From: an uncultured Pseudomonadota bacterium
Lineage (GTDB): Bacteria > SAR324 > NAC60-12
DNA length: 7,411 bases
Direction of reading: 5' to 3'
Assembly (NCBI GenBank): GCA_913056375.1
Contig: CAJXNF010000135.1
Coordinates: forward strand, 1-7,411
Each line of letters starts with the position of its first letter. Positions within the stretch are counted from its first letter, which is position 1. The position numbers and the translations under genes were made by a program. Below, one piece after another: positions 1-6,056 of this stretch. Under the pieces are notes generated by a model. The model was not told the DNA's origin, searched no databases, and was given only the letters and a program-made list of their open reading frames with translations.

Positions 1-1
1 T

Positions 2-631
2 CAGTCCAGCAGTGAGCAGGTTGAGCGTTTTTCAAAGATGATGGCAGAAATTGAGTCTTCGACGGAGAACGTGACACAGATCACCTCGTTGATCAGTGAG
101 ATTGCGGCGCAGACGCGGATGCTGGCGATCAATGCTTCGATTGAGGCAGCGCGGGCGGGAGTGCATGGAGCAGGCTTTGCGGTGGTGGCCCAGGAGGTTC
201 AGGAGTTGGCAGCCCAGACGGCAGAGTCAGCCGAAGAGATTGCGAGGGTGGTGGGTGCTTCGGTGGAGAAGGTTCACTCGGGACGCAAGATCTTGAGCGA
301 GGCTCAGGGTTCATTGGAAGAGATCTTTGGGACGACGGAGTCGGTAGCGGAGATGATGCAGATGATCCGTCATGCGGCAGAGGAGCAGTCACAGGGGATT
401 CGTCAGGTGAACCAGGCGTTGGAGGAGTTGAACCAGATGACGATGGAGAATGCACAGTTTTCAGAGGTGAACGCGAAGTCGAGTTCTCAGTTGTCGAAGC
501 AGGCGGAGGAGTTGTTGGAGGTGGTGCATCAGTTTCGTTTGTGGGAGGAGGAGGAGGAAGAAAGGGAAAGTCTAGCTGCCTTGCCTGAACCTGAAGAATT
601 AGAAGCTATGGAAACAGCAACGGTAAACTAG
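2..631 (+). CDS. methyl-accepting chemotaxis protein, C-terminal signalling domain (5' truncated by window)
   Basis: The reading frame is open from the left edge to TAG at 629-631, giving 209 residues with no start in the window. This is the cytoplasmic signalling hairpin of a chemoreceptor, which binds CheA and CheW and controls kinase activity. The hairpin tip is plain at residues 33-70, where EIAAQTRMLAINASIEAARAG is followed by GFAVVAQEVQELA, close to the family consensus. A Q-, E- and A-rich descending coiled-coil helix follows to about residue 180, where methylation sites would lie. The usual Asn after QT in the tip is Arg here. The C-terminus is an acidic tail with six consecutive Glu, and no NWETF-type pentapeptide for CheR/CheB docking is seen. 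The sensor and membrane parts lie outside the window, so the ligand is unknown. The gene converges with the permease genes, 22 bp away. Confidence 0.95.
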   Translation, partial: QSSSEQVERFSKMMAEIESSTENVTQITSLISEIAAQTRMLAINASIEAARAGVHGAGFAVVAQEVQELAAQTAESAEEIARVVGASVEKVHSGRKILSEAQGSLEEIFGTTESVAEMMQMIRHAAEEQSQGIRQVNQALEELNQMTMENAQFSEVNAKSSSQLSKQAEELLEVVHQFRLWEEEEEERESLAALPEPEELEAMETATVN

Positions 632-653
632 ACCTTCCTGAGCAGCAACACCG

Positions 654-1457
654 CTAATCGACCCGGCCCATTGAAAATCCTCGAGTGAGATGACGACGTA
701 CTAGGATGACAATCAGAATTCCTGGAATCAACGTCAAGACGCCGGCTGCTGAAAGAATTGGCACGTTTGCAGTAAAAACACTGGACACCCGAGACATGAT
801 TGCTCCAATTGGCTTGACGTCAATCGTTGTCAGCGCATTGGAGAGAATGACTTCGGTCCAGGAAAACAAGAAGCAGAAGAAGGCAGCGACAGCAATTCCT
901 GGGGCGATTTCAGGCAGTAGAATTTTTCGAAAATAGGTGGCTAGATTGTAGCCATCAATACGCGCCAATTCATCCAACTCAGCTGGCACAGAAGAGATGA
1001 ATCCTTCAAGAATCCAGATTGCAATCGGTAGATTAAAGAAACAGTGTGCTAGCGCCACTGCGATGTAGGTGTCGATAAGATTGAGATCAGAAAAAATCTG
1101 GACGATTGGAATCAGTAGTATCGCCGGGGACATCATCCGGAAGGCAAGCAGGCCAAAGAAGAGAGAACGACTACCAAAAAAACGATAGCGAGAGAAAGCA
1201 TAGGCTGCTGGAATGGCAGCTACCAGGCAGATGGCAACATTCATCAGCACATAGACTGTTGCATTGAGATAGCCCAGGTACCAACTTGAATCACTGAAGA
1301 TGACTTGGTAGTGATCCAGAGTTGGGGACTTCGGATACAAGGTCAGCTGACCAGCGAGTTCCTTCATCGGCTTGAAGCTCATTGTCAGTAGCCAATAGAG
1401 AGGAATCAATAGGAAAGCCAGATAGAAAACGGGTACAATCGAAAATTTCTGGTTCAT
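654..1457 (-). CDS. carbohydrate ABC transporter permease, MalG type (resembles glycerol permease GlpQ)
   Basis: This 267-residue inner-membrane permease should form the transmembrane channel together with the product of the gene just upstream. Several hydrophobic segments are visible, at about residues 9-26, 66-87, 99-122, 131-150, 187-205 and 233-254. The cytoplasmic EAA loop that docks the ATPase is at about 160-183, with ELARIDGY and then KILLPEIAPG. The stretch IAVALAHCFFNLPIAIWILEG and the ending RGFSMGRVD fit the MalG branch, and from memory they look most like GlpQ of glycerol importers; that assignment is not computed. ATG at 1457 is chosen because AGGAGG lies four bases upstream and the codon overlaps the preceding stop (ATGA), the mark of translational coupling. 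An upstream in-frame codon at 1514 would lie deep inside the previous gene. No ATPase or binding-protein gene follows. Confidence 0.93.
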   Translation of the reverse strand: MNQKFSIVPVFYLAFLLIPLYWLLTMSFKPMKELAGQLTLYPKSPTLDHYQVIFSDSSWYLGYLNATVYVLMNVAICLVAAIPAAYAFSRYRFFGSRSLFFGLLAFRMMSPAILLIPIVQIFSDLNLIDTYIAVALAHCFFNLPIAIWILEGFISSVPAELDELARIDGYNLATYFRKILLPEIAPGIAVAAFFCFLFSWTEVILSNALTTIDVKPIGAIMSRVSSVFTANVPILSAAGVLTLIPGILIVILVRRHLTRGFSMGRVD

Positions 1458-2335
1458 GTACCCTCCTGAGACTTCATGCTTTGTGATGGAATAATCCGCG
1501 AGAAAAATAACCAAGCTACGACTACGACGATTGTGGCGTAGATGACGGCCATGGCGCCTCCTTCACCCAAGTCGAACTGGATCGTAGCAGTTTGAATCAA
1601 CTCCAGAGAAAGAAAGTTGGTGCTGACACCAGGCCCCCCTCGAGCTAGCACATAAGCCTCTGTGTAGATGATGAAGCTATCCATGAAGCGGAGAAGTCCA
1701 GCGATCAGTAGCACCAACCGAAGCTTAGGCAACTGGATATGCCGAAAGATCGCCCAACGTCCAGCACCATCAATTGCTGCTGCCTGGTAATAAGCATCTG
1801 GAATCGTACGCAATCCGGCAAAGCAAAGCAGCACCACTAAACTGGTCCAGTGCCAGGTGTCCATTAGAATCAGTGTGATCCACACAACAACAGGATCATT
1901 GAGATCATAGTTCCATCCCAGCAGCGCTATAAACTCGCTGAGGAGCCCAATTTTTGGCAGAACCAGAAACTTCCAGATATAGCCCACCACAATCACTGGC
2001 ATCAGTAATGGGATCGCAAAAATGATGATGTAGAGCTTGGAGAGCAGTCCCTGGACGGGTAACTTCAGTGCAATGTAGATCCCCAGGGGCAATTGAATCG
2101 CCAGAGCCAGGATCGAAAATCCAAGACTCCGCAAGAGAGCAGCATGAAATTCAGTAGATCCCAGCACCTGCTCATACCAAGTGGTGCCCACCCAGATATA
2201 GTGCTCCCCCGCAAAGGTGTCATGTAGAGAAAAATAAATCACCAGTGCGAAGGGAATCACTCCGCTGAGGATCATCAATACTAGGGTTGGACTGAGCAGT
2301 CCATAGGCTAGACGGTACTGTGCAGTGGAAGCCAT
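1454..2335 (-). CDS. sugar ABC transporter permease, MalF/UgpA type (resembles glycerol permease GlpP)
   Basis: This 293-residue inner-membrane permease is the first gene of a two-gene unit and the partner of the MalG-type permease downstream. Hydrophobic spans lie near residues 11-36, 68-90, 101-126, 150-174, 205-224 and 260-279. The EAA loop is at about 180-203, with GLRTIPDAYYQAAAIDGAGR followed by a LP pair. The family motif ARGGPGVSTNFLS is at 231-243. The stretch MDSFIIYTEAY and the QFDLG motif recall GlpP of the glycerol importer, from memory only, so glycerol or another polyol or sugar is a guess. ATG at 2335 is preferred because AAGG sits six bases upstream and the protein then begins with typical MalF-type residues. 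An upstream in-frame TTG at 2359 has no ribosome-binding site. The stop overlaps the next start by four bases. Confidence 0.93.
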   Translation of the reverse strand: MASTAQYRLAYGLLSPTLVLMILSGVIPFALVIYFSLHDTFAGEHYIWVGTTWYEQVLGSTEFHAALLRSLGFSILALAIQLPLGIYIALKLPVQGLLSKLYIIIFAIPLLMPVIVVGYIWKFLVLPKIGLLSEFIALLGWNYDLNDPVVVWITLILMDTWHWTSLVVLLCFAGLRTIPDAYYQAAAIDGAGRWAIFRHIQLPKLRLVLLIAGLLRFMDSFIIYTEAYVLARGGPGVSTNFLSLELIQTATIQFDLGEGGAMAVIYATIVVVVAWLFFSRIIPSQSMKSQEGT

Positions 2336-2375
2336 GGGCGCCTTAAAATTGTAAAACAATCAGGGGAAAAGAAAG

Positions 2376-2404
2376 AAAATAGTGCGCTTGCCTTGGAGGT
2401 TCAA
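2376..2404 (-). promoter_or_regulatory. possible sigma70-type promoter of the permease pair
   Basis: On the minus strand TTGAAC (2399-2404) and TATTTT (2376-2381) are separated by exactly 17 bases, each matching four of six consensus positions. Transcription would start near 2369, leaving a leader of about 34 bases before the ATG at 2335. The hexamers are only moderate, so this is a prediction. Confidence 0.35.
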
Positions 2405-2424
2405 GAGCAGATCTACTTAAAAAC

Positions 2425-2437
2425 AATTGGTACCATT
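2425..2437. promoter_or_regulatory. palindrome TGGTACCA, possible regulator site
   Basis: A perfect 8-bp palindrome (2428-2435) sits in an almost symmetric AATTGGTACCATT. It lies about 20 bp upstream of the proposed -35 of the permease genes, in the divergent gap shared with the small gene on the other strand. TGGT/ACCA half-sites are known from some GntR-family operators, but those usually have spacer bases between the halves. No regulator gene is in the window, so the role is open. Confidence 0.2.
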
Positions 2438-2520
2438 CTTGCGGAAGTTGTCCTCAGAAACATCTCTTTCAGATCAGGCTCTTGCAGAGTTCTGAAGGAA
2501 AGGGAGAGTTTTGTAAAACC

Positions 2521-2538
2521 CGTGTCCGAGAAGACACG
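2521..2538 (-). terminator. possible backup terminator (minus strand) / leader hairpin of the small gene (plus strand)
   Basis: CGTGTC and GACACG form a perfect 6-bp stem around a six-base loop. Read on the minus strand the stem is followed by GGTTTT, which could stop read-through from the ribosomal operon before it reaches the permease genes. Read on the plus strand it sits just ahead of the ribosome-binding site of the 49-codon gene, with no T run. Confidence 0.35.
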
Positions 2539-2555
2539 ACTGGGTAAGGAGGAAC

Positions 2556-2705
2556 ATGCCAGATAAAAATACAGAGGCTCAACCGAATGTCTTGCTCCGT
2601 GAAGTGAACCTGCGTCGAGATAGGGAAAAAAACCAGGACTGGAATGGGAAGGTGCGAGAGACGATGCTGCGTAAATTTCTGGAAGGAATTGTCGAGGCCG
2701 ATTGA
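2556..2705 (+). CDS. unrecognised 49-residue charged small protein
   Basis: ATG at 2556 is preceded by AAGGAGG (2546-2552), nearly a full anti-16S match, and the frame runs to TGA at 2703-2705. The 49-residue product starts MPDKNTEAQPNVLLREVNLR and ends FLEGIVEAD. It is very hydrophilic and mixed-charge, rich in Arg, Lys, Glu and Asp, with no signal peptide, no membrane segment and no Cys or metal motif. The stretch from about residue 12 to 47 could form amphipathic helix. I do not recognise the family and give no function. The gene diverges from the permeases and converges on rplL, whose stop is 45 bp beyond its own. The strong ribosome-binding site and clean frame argue that it is real, but its shortness means conservation in relatives would decide. 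No convincing promoter was seen upstream. Confidence 0.6.
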   Translation: MPDKNTEAQPNVLLREVNLRRDREKNQDWNGKVRETMLRKFLEGIVEAD

Positions 2706-2713
2706 ACAGAAAT

Positions 2714-2740
2714 GAGGGACTGGCACGAGTCCGGTCCCTC
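2714..2740 (-). terminator. intrinsic terminator of the rplJL operon
   Basis: A 10-bp stem (2714-2723 with 2731-2740, one G-U pair in RNA) encloses a seven-base loop, starting 10 bases after the rplL stop. On the minus strand it is followed by a T-rich but interrupted tail, ATTTCTGTT. The tail is weaker than ideal. The plus-strand side has no T run, so it should act mainly on the ribosomal operon. Confidence 0.65.
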
Positions 2741-2750
2741 GAACCACCAC

Positions 2751-3140
2751 TTACTTGATGGATGCAGAGGCTCCAGCTTCCTGCAGCTTCTTGACGATCT
2801 CTTCGGCTTCTTCTTTCGGGCAGCCTTCCTTCACGGTCTTCGGTGCGCTCTCAACGAATTCTTTGGCTTCCTTCAGGCCAAGTCCGGTGATTGCTCGAAT
2901 TTCCTTGATCACGTTGATCTTCTTCTCACCAGCTGCATCAAGGACAACGTCAAATTCGGTCTTCTCTTCGGCTGCGGCCTCGCCACCACCAGCACCACCG
3001 GCTGCAGGCGCAACAGCAACGGCTGCAGCGGCAGCGCTCACACCAAACTTCTCTTCCAACTCCTTGACCAACTCAGACAATTCCAGCACCGTCATGTTGG
3101 CAATATGCTCGATCAATTGCTCTTTGGTAATTTCAGACAT
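2751..3140 (-). CDS. rplL: 50S ribosomal protein L7/L12
   Basis: This 129-residue stalk protein is present as dimers on L10 and recruits translation GTPases to the ribosome. The N-terminal dimerisation and L10-binding helices span about residues 1-35. They are followed by an Ala/Gly-rich flexible hinge with runs of Ala at about 35-58. The C-terminal factor-binding domain covers about 60-129, with the conserved GLGLKEAKEFVE. Length is slightly above the usual 120-128 because of the long hinge. AAAGGAAA lies upstream of the ATG at 3140. It follows rplJ by 25 bp and is the last gene of the operon, ending in TAA at 2751 and then a hairpin. Unusually, rpoB does not follow. Confidence 0.98.
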   Translation of the reverse strand: MSEITKEQLIEHIANMTVLELSELVKELEEKFGVSAAAAAVAVAPAAGGAGGGEAAAEEKTEFDVVLDAAGEKKINVIKEIRAITGLGLKEAKEFVESAPKTVKEGCPKEEAEEIVKKLQEAGASASIK

Positions 3141-3165
3141 TTCGATTTCCTTTCAATAACTTGGA

Positions 3166-3699
3166 TTAGGCAGCAGACTTTGATTCGGCAACAGCTGCCA
3201 ATGTACGAACAAACTTGGCTGGAATCTCGTTGAGTGTGCGAACGAACTGGGTGGACGGTGCCTGCAACACAAAGAGCACCTTGACAATCAGTTCCTCCCG
3301 ACTTGGGAGTTTGGCCAGCGCTTCGACCTCTCCTGCATTCAGCAGAGAGGCACGATTGGCGTCGGATAGCACACCCGCCTTGATTACCAACTGAGGATTG
3401 GTCTTGGCGAATTCCGTGAGAATCTTTGCCTGACCCACAGGGTCGGATGGCGAGTACACCAAGGCACAGGTCTCAACAAACTCCTTCTCCAAAACACCGA
3501 AGGGGGTTCCCTCGGAGGCAATGCGAGCCAGAGTGTTTTTGAGCACCTTCATGGTCGAAGCTGAATTGCGCAACTGCTGTCGCAGCTCCACGATCTTATT
3601 AGCTTCCAGACCTCGGTAGTCAACCAGTACGCCAGCGGCGGCGTTGTTAAAGATCTCCCGGATCTCGTCCACGACCGTTTCTTTTTGAGAACGATCCAC
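3166..3699 (-). CDS. rplJ: 50S ribosomal protein L10 (GTG start)
   Basis: This 177-residue protein anchors L7/L12 dimers to the 23S rRNA stalk base and, as the L10-L12 complex, represses its own operon through the leader upstream. The N-terminal rRNA-binding domain shows DRSQKETVVDEIREIFNNA, then DYRGLEANKIVELRQQLR and KNTLARIASEGTPF. The C-terminal helix that binds L7/L12 ends in KFVRTLAAVAESKSAA. GTG at 3699 is chosen because AGAGG lies six bases upstream and the protein then begins where family members do. An in-frame ATG at 3762 would add 21 residues unlike L10 and has no ribosome-binding site. GTG at 3723 is also possible but poorly placed. The long leader separates it from rplA. Confidence 0.95.
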   Translation of the reverse strand: MDRSQKETVVDEIREIFNNAAAGVLVDYRGLEANKIVELRQQLRNSASTMKVLKNTLARIASEGTPFGVLEKEFVETCALVYSPSDPVGQAKILTEFAKTNPQLVIKAGVLSDANRASLLNAGEVEALAKLPSREELIVKVLFVLQAPSTQFVRTLNEIPAKFVRTLAAVAESKSAA

Positions 3700-3801
3700 G
3701 AGAACCTCTGATGGAAATTTCACGAGTGAACCGGGCTTCCAAAGAAGACCGGAAGGGTGCATCAGGTCGTTACTGCACTACGCAGAAACTACTGATGATC
3801 G

Positions 3802-3912
3802 GGCAGGGCAGTTCTGAAGAGAGCAAGGTAGGACTTGCTCCAGCACCACAATTGTCTCGGCGGGGAAGATTAAGCCCGGTAGGGCCCCAGCTGTCTTCAA
3901 CAACTGCTTGCC
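3802..3912 (-). promoter_or_regulatory. ribosomal protein L10 leader RNA
   Basis: The minus-strand RNA between rplA and rplJ carries the conserved L10-leader signature. GAAGACAGC is followed by a GGGG strand, a GCCC-UACC-GGGC hairpin, UUAAU, a CCCC strand and GCCGAGA. A second arm, GAGCAAG-UCCUAC-CUUGCUC, follows. A closing helix pairs GGCA and CAGUU (3902-3912) with AACUG and UGCC (3802-3813). In the known family the L10-L12 complex binds this structure and reduces expression of rplJ and rplL. About 100 bases separate it from the rplJ GTG. The identification rests on motif recall and manual pairing. Confidence 0.85.
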
Positions 3913-3920
3913 AGATTCGT

Positions 3921-3943
3921 AAAGGTGGGCTTTGAGGCCCACC
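3921..3943 (-). terminator. terminator-like hairpin between rplA and the L10 leader
   Basis: GGTGGGC and GCCCACC form a perfect 7-bp GC-rich stem with a six-base loop, followed on the minus strand by only TTT and then ACG. The short T run suggests partial termination or an RNA-processing or protective stem rather than a full stop. It sits nine bases before the L10 leader's closing helix and could lower rplJL relative to rplKA. Confidence 0.4.
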
Positions 3944-3946
3944 AGA

Positions 3947-3964
3947 GACTCCCTATCAGGAGTC
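3947..3964 (-). other. small hairpin downstream of rplA
   Basis: GACTCC and GGAGTC form a perfect 6-bp stem with a six-base loop, 14 bases after the rplA stop and directly before the larger terminator-like hairpin. No T run follows. It may protect the rplKA message 3' end. Function is inferred only from position. Confidence 0.35.
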
Positions 3965-3978
3965 AATTCAACAAAATT

Positions 3979-4662
3979 TTATAGACTTACGCGCAGTCCG
4001 GGTCCCATTGTCGAACTGATACAGCACTGGCGCATGTAGACCCCTTTGGAGGTCGAGGGCTTGAGCCGCTGAACCGAGTCAACAAAGGAGCGGATATTCT
4101 CAGCCAGCTGGTCCACATTGAAAGAGATCCGGCCAACAGGTGCGTGTAGGTTCCCTTGTTTGTCGACACGGAATTCTACCTGGCCAGCCTTGATGTCCTT
4201 CACAGCGTTGGCCACATCCATGGTAACGGTTCCCACTTTCGGGTTTGGCATCAAGCCACGAGGTCCCAGGATTTTTCCAAGGCGACCCACAACATTCATC
4301 ACATCAGGGGTAGCAACAACACGCTCATAATCGAACCAGCTTTCCTTCTGGATTCGCTCAGCGATGTCTTCGGCTCCAACATAGTCAGCTCCAGCCTCTT
4401 CGGCTTCACGAGCTTTTTCTCCCTTGGCAAAGACGAGTACGCGTACCTCTTTACCCAGTCCGTGAGGCAGGGAGCAGGTTCCACGAACCATCTGGTCCGC
4501 TTTGCGCGGATCCACACCAAGTCGGAGGACAACATCGACAGTTTCATCAAACTTGGTCGCTTTCACTTCCTGCAGTAGTTGCAGGGCTTCTTCGAGTGAA
4601 TACTGCTTTTCCAGTTCCACTTTTTCACGAATCGCCTTCTGGCGCTTACTCAGCTTCTTCAT
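3979..4662 (-). CDS. rplA: 50S ribosomal protein L1
   Basis: This 227-residue, two-domain protein binds 23S rRNA helices 76-78 at the mobile L1 stalk and helps release deacylated tRNA; in many bacteria it also represses the rplKA message. The family signature is clear at about residues 122-147, with MNVVGRLGKILGPRGLMPNP and then KVGTVT. Domain I is split around it, as expected, with the N-terminal part KRQKAIREKVELEKQYSLEEA and a C-terminal part ending in GVYMRQCCISSTMGPGLRV. ATG at 4662 has AAGGAG about eight bases upstream. A longer in-frame extension to 4776 would overlap rplK in another frame and is rejected. It starts 10 bp after rplK, so the two are almost certainly cotranscribed and coupled. 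Length is normal for the family. Confidence 0.98.
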   Translation of the reverse strand: MKKLSKRQKAIREKVELEKQYSLEEALQLLQEVKATKFDETVDVVLRLGVDPRKADQMVRGTCSLPHGLGKEVRVLVFAKGEKAREAEEAGADYVGAEDIAERIQKESWFDYERVVATPDVMNVVGRLGKILGPRGLMPNPKVGTVTMDVANAVKDIKAGQVEFRVDKQGNLHAPVGRISFNVDQLAENIRSFVDSVQRLKPSTSKGVYMRQCCISSTMGPGLRVSL

Positions 4663-4672
4663 TGTTCTCTCC

Positions 4673-5095
4673 TTAATCGCCGATAGCCACACCCATGCTA
4701 CGCGCTGTCCCAGCGATGATCGCTTTGGCAGCTTCAATATCGTAGCAGTTGAGGTCTGGTAATTTAGTTTTGGCAATTTCCTCTAACTGGGCTTGCGAGA
4801 GGGTTCCAACCGTAGCGGTATTGGGCGTAGCCGAACCCTTGCCAAGCTTGAGGGTTTCCTTGATCAAGACCGAGGCAGGCGGGGTCTTTGTGATGAAACT
4901 GAAAGAGCGATCCTTGTAGACCGTGATCACGACTGGAATGATCGTGTCGAGTCCCTGCGTGCGAGCATTGAATGCCTTGCAGAACTCCATGATATTGACG
5001 CCATGCTGGCCAAGAGCTGGTCCAATTGGCGGCGAGGGGTTGGCCTTTCCAGCAGCAACTTGCAGCTTGATGAAGGCCTTGACTTCTTTTGCCAT
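4673..5095 (-). CDS. rplK: 50S ribosomal protein L11
   Basis: This 140-residue protein binds the GTPase-associated region of 23S rRNA near the stalk base and is needed for RelA activation on stalled ribosomes. The N-terminal domain has the conserved proline-rich switch region KANPSPPIGPALGQHGVNIM at residues 17-36, then FCKAFNARTQ. The rRNA-binding C-terminal domain covers about 70-140, with KTPPASVLIKE and the signature AAKAIIAGTARSMGV. Length is close to the usual 141-142. The ATG at 5095 follows a modest CAGG ribosome-binding site. It is separated from nusG by 51 bp, which contain a stem-loop, and from rplA by 10 bp. No separate promoter for rplKAJL was convincing in the nusG-rplK gap. Confidence 0.98.
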   Translation of the reverse strand: MAKEVKAFIKLQVAAGKANPSPPIGPALGQHGVNIMEFCKAFNARTQGLDTIIPVVITVYKDRSFSFITKTPPASVLIKETLKLGKGSATPNTATVGTLSQAQLEEIAKTKLPDLNCYDIEAAKAIIAGTARSMGVAIGD

Positions 5096-5118
5096 GAAAA
5101 CCTGTTGGAGTAGTCAGC

Positions 5119-5137
5119 GTTGGGCAGAACTCCCAAC
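5119..5137 (-). promoter_or_regulatory. stem-loop in the nusG-rplK gap
   Basis: GTTGGG and CCCAAC form a perfect 6-bp stem with a seven-base loop, 10 bases downstream of the nusG stop and 23 bases before the rplK ATG. An outer GGAGT/ACTCC pairing could extend it across a bulge. There is no T run, so a terminator is unlikely. An L1-responsive leader or a processing site is possible by position only. Confidence 0.3.
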
Positions 5138-5146
5138 TCCTACTGT

Positions 5147-5782
5147 TTAGGCCTTGACCACCTTGTCGAAATCGACTTCGACAGGGGTTGGGCGGCCAAA
5201 AATACTGACAAGCACCTTGAGCTTGCCACGTTCGTGGCTGATCTCGTCGATCACACCACTGAAGTTGCTGAAAGGACCTTCGGTGATCATTACCTTCTGC
5301 TCCCGAACAAATTCTTCTTCCACGCTGGCTTGCTGGAAACCGCTATCGATTTGTTCCTTGATCGCCATCAGCTCTTCGTTGCTGAGTGGTATCGGAGGAA
5401 TATAACGGTTCTCTTCGTGATGCTTGCGCCCCACAAAACCAGTGACTCGGTTAGTCTTGATGATCAGGTGCCAGAGATCCTCCTGCAGGTCCATGTGCAG
5501 CAGTAGATAGCCTGGGAAATACTTCTGCGTGACAACACGCTGCTTCCCACCCTTGCTGCGAGTGACTTCTTCAGAAGGAATGAAGATTTCTCCGACCAAA
5601 TTCTGAAGCCCCTTGATCTCCAGTTGTTTTTCGATCGTTAGCTTGACCCGCTTTTCATAGCCGGTGTGGGCCTGGAGAATGTACCACTTGAAGTGACTGT
5701 TCTCGACAGGTGCAGGCTCAGCGGGTTCCACCGTTTCAGTTGGATTAATTGGGGTTTCGGAATTCAATTCACTATCGCTCAT
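5147..5782 (-). CDS. nusG: transcription termination/antitermination protein NusG
   Basis: This 211-residue general elongation factor bridges the RNA polymerase clamp and couples transcription to Rho or to the ribosome. Residues 1-30 are an acidic, Pro- and Glu-rich extension before the usual start of the fold. The NGN domain runs from about 31 to 140, with KWYILQAHTGYEKRV, KYFPGYLLLHM and TNRVTGFVG. The KOW domain fills about 157-210, with EGPFSNFSGVIDE and SIFGRPTPVEVDF. The ATG at 5782 has AAGAGA six bases upstream, overlapping the end of secE, which stops 10 bp before. The extension is in frame with no better internal start, so it is probably translated. The last residues DKVVKA are typical. 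It lies in the conserved secE-nusG-rplK order. Confidence 0.98.
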   Translation of the reverse strand: MSDSELNSETPINPTETVEPAEPAPVENSHFKWYILQAHTGYEKRVKLTIEKQLEIKGLQNLVGEIFIPSEEVTRSKGGKQRVVTQKYFPGYLLLHMDLQEDLWHLIIKTNRVTGFVGRKHHEENRYIPPIPLSNEELMAIKEQIDSGFQQASVEEEFVREQKVMITEGPFSNFSGVIDEISHERGKLKVLVSIFGRPTPVEVDFDKVVKA

Positions 5783-5792
5783 CGCATATCTC

Positions 5793-5981
5793 TTAGCCAG
5801 AAATCAGGAGTTGCATCAGGTTGGAGAGTCCAAGATCAGCCACCCCCAGATAGATCGCGATGATCAGCGATACCAGAACCACGATGGAAGTTTGCCGGAT
5901 TGTGCGCTCGCGAGTCGCCCATTGAATACGTTTAAATTCGGCTTGGACGTCAATAAAAAATTGCCGGATTCTATTGAACAT
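5793..5981 (-). CDS. secE: preprotein translocase subunit SecE
   Basis: This 62-residue membrane protein is the small subunit that clamps SecY in the SecYEG translocon. It is the short, single-span form typical of most bacteria. An amphipathic cytoplasmic N-terminal helix (about 1-30) contains FFIDVQAEFKRIQWATRER, matching the family pattern of a basic helix ending in W-x-T/S-R-E. One transmembrane helix follows at about 33-56. The ATG at 5981 has only a close-set AAGG two bases upstream, so initiation may be weak. It follows tRNA-Trp by about 75 bp with no terminator visible, and precedes nusG by 10 bp, the classic arrangement. Confidence 0.95.
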   Translation of the reverse strand: MFNRIRQFFIDVQAEFKRIQWATRERTIRQTSIVVLVSLIIAIYLGVADLGLSNLMQLLISG

Positions 5982-6056
5982 GGCCTTGTTTGGATTGGAC
6001 GTGATGACGAGTCTGCCAGAACCGAGACAGGGCGGGAATCATTGCTTGGTGCTGTG

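Noticed and set aside
632..653. A shared terminator between the convergent chemoreceptor and permease genes
   Set aside because: The 22-bp gap has no inverted repeat or T run.
2348..2353. TACAAT on the minus strand as a -10 box for the permeases
   Set aside because: No -35 lies at the right distance, and a start there would leave a leader too short to include the AAGG ribosome-binding site.
2469..2750. Minus-strand 93-codon frame downstream of rplL
   Set aside because: It runs through the terminator and antisense to the 49-codon gene, has no ribosome-binding site, and shows no domain. It is not an rpoB remnant.
2712..3233. Long plus-strand frames opposite rplL
   Set aside because: They are antisense to a clear rplL coding sequence, with low-complexity Ser/Leu/Gly text arising from its Ala-rich hinge.
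3700..3762. N-terminal extension of rplJ to ATG 3762
   Set aside because: The added residues do not resemble L10 and lack a ribosome-binding site. GTG at 3699 has AGAGG upstream and fits family N-termini.
4663..4776. N-terminal extension of rplA into rplK
   Set aside because: It overlaps rplK in another frame. The ATG at 4662 has a good AAGGAG and matches the normal L1 start.
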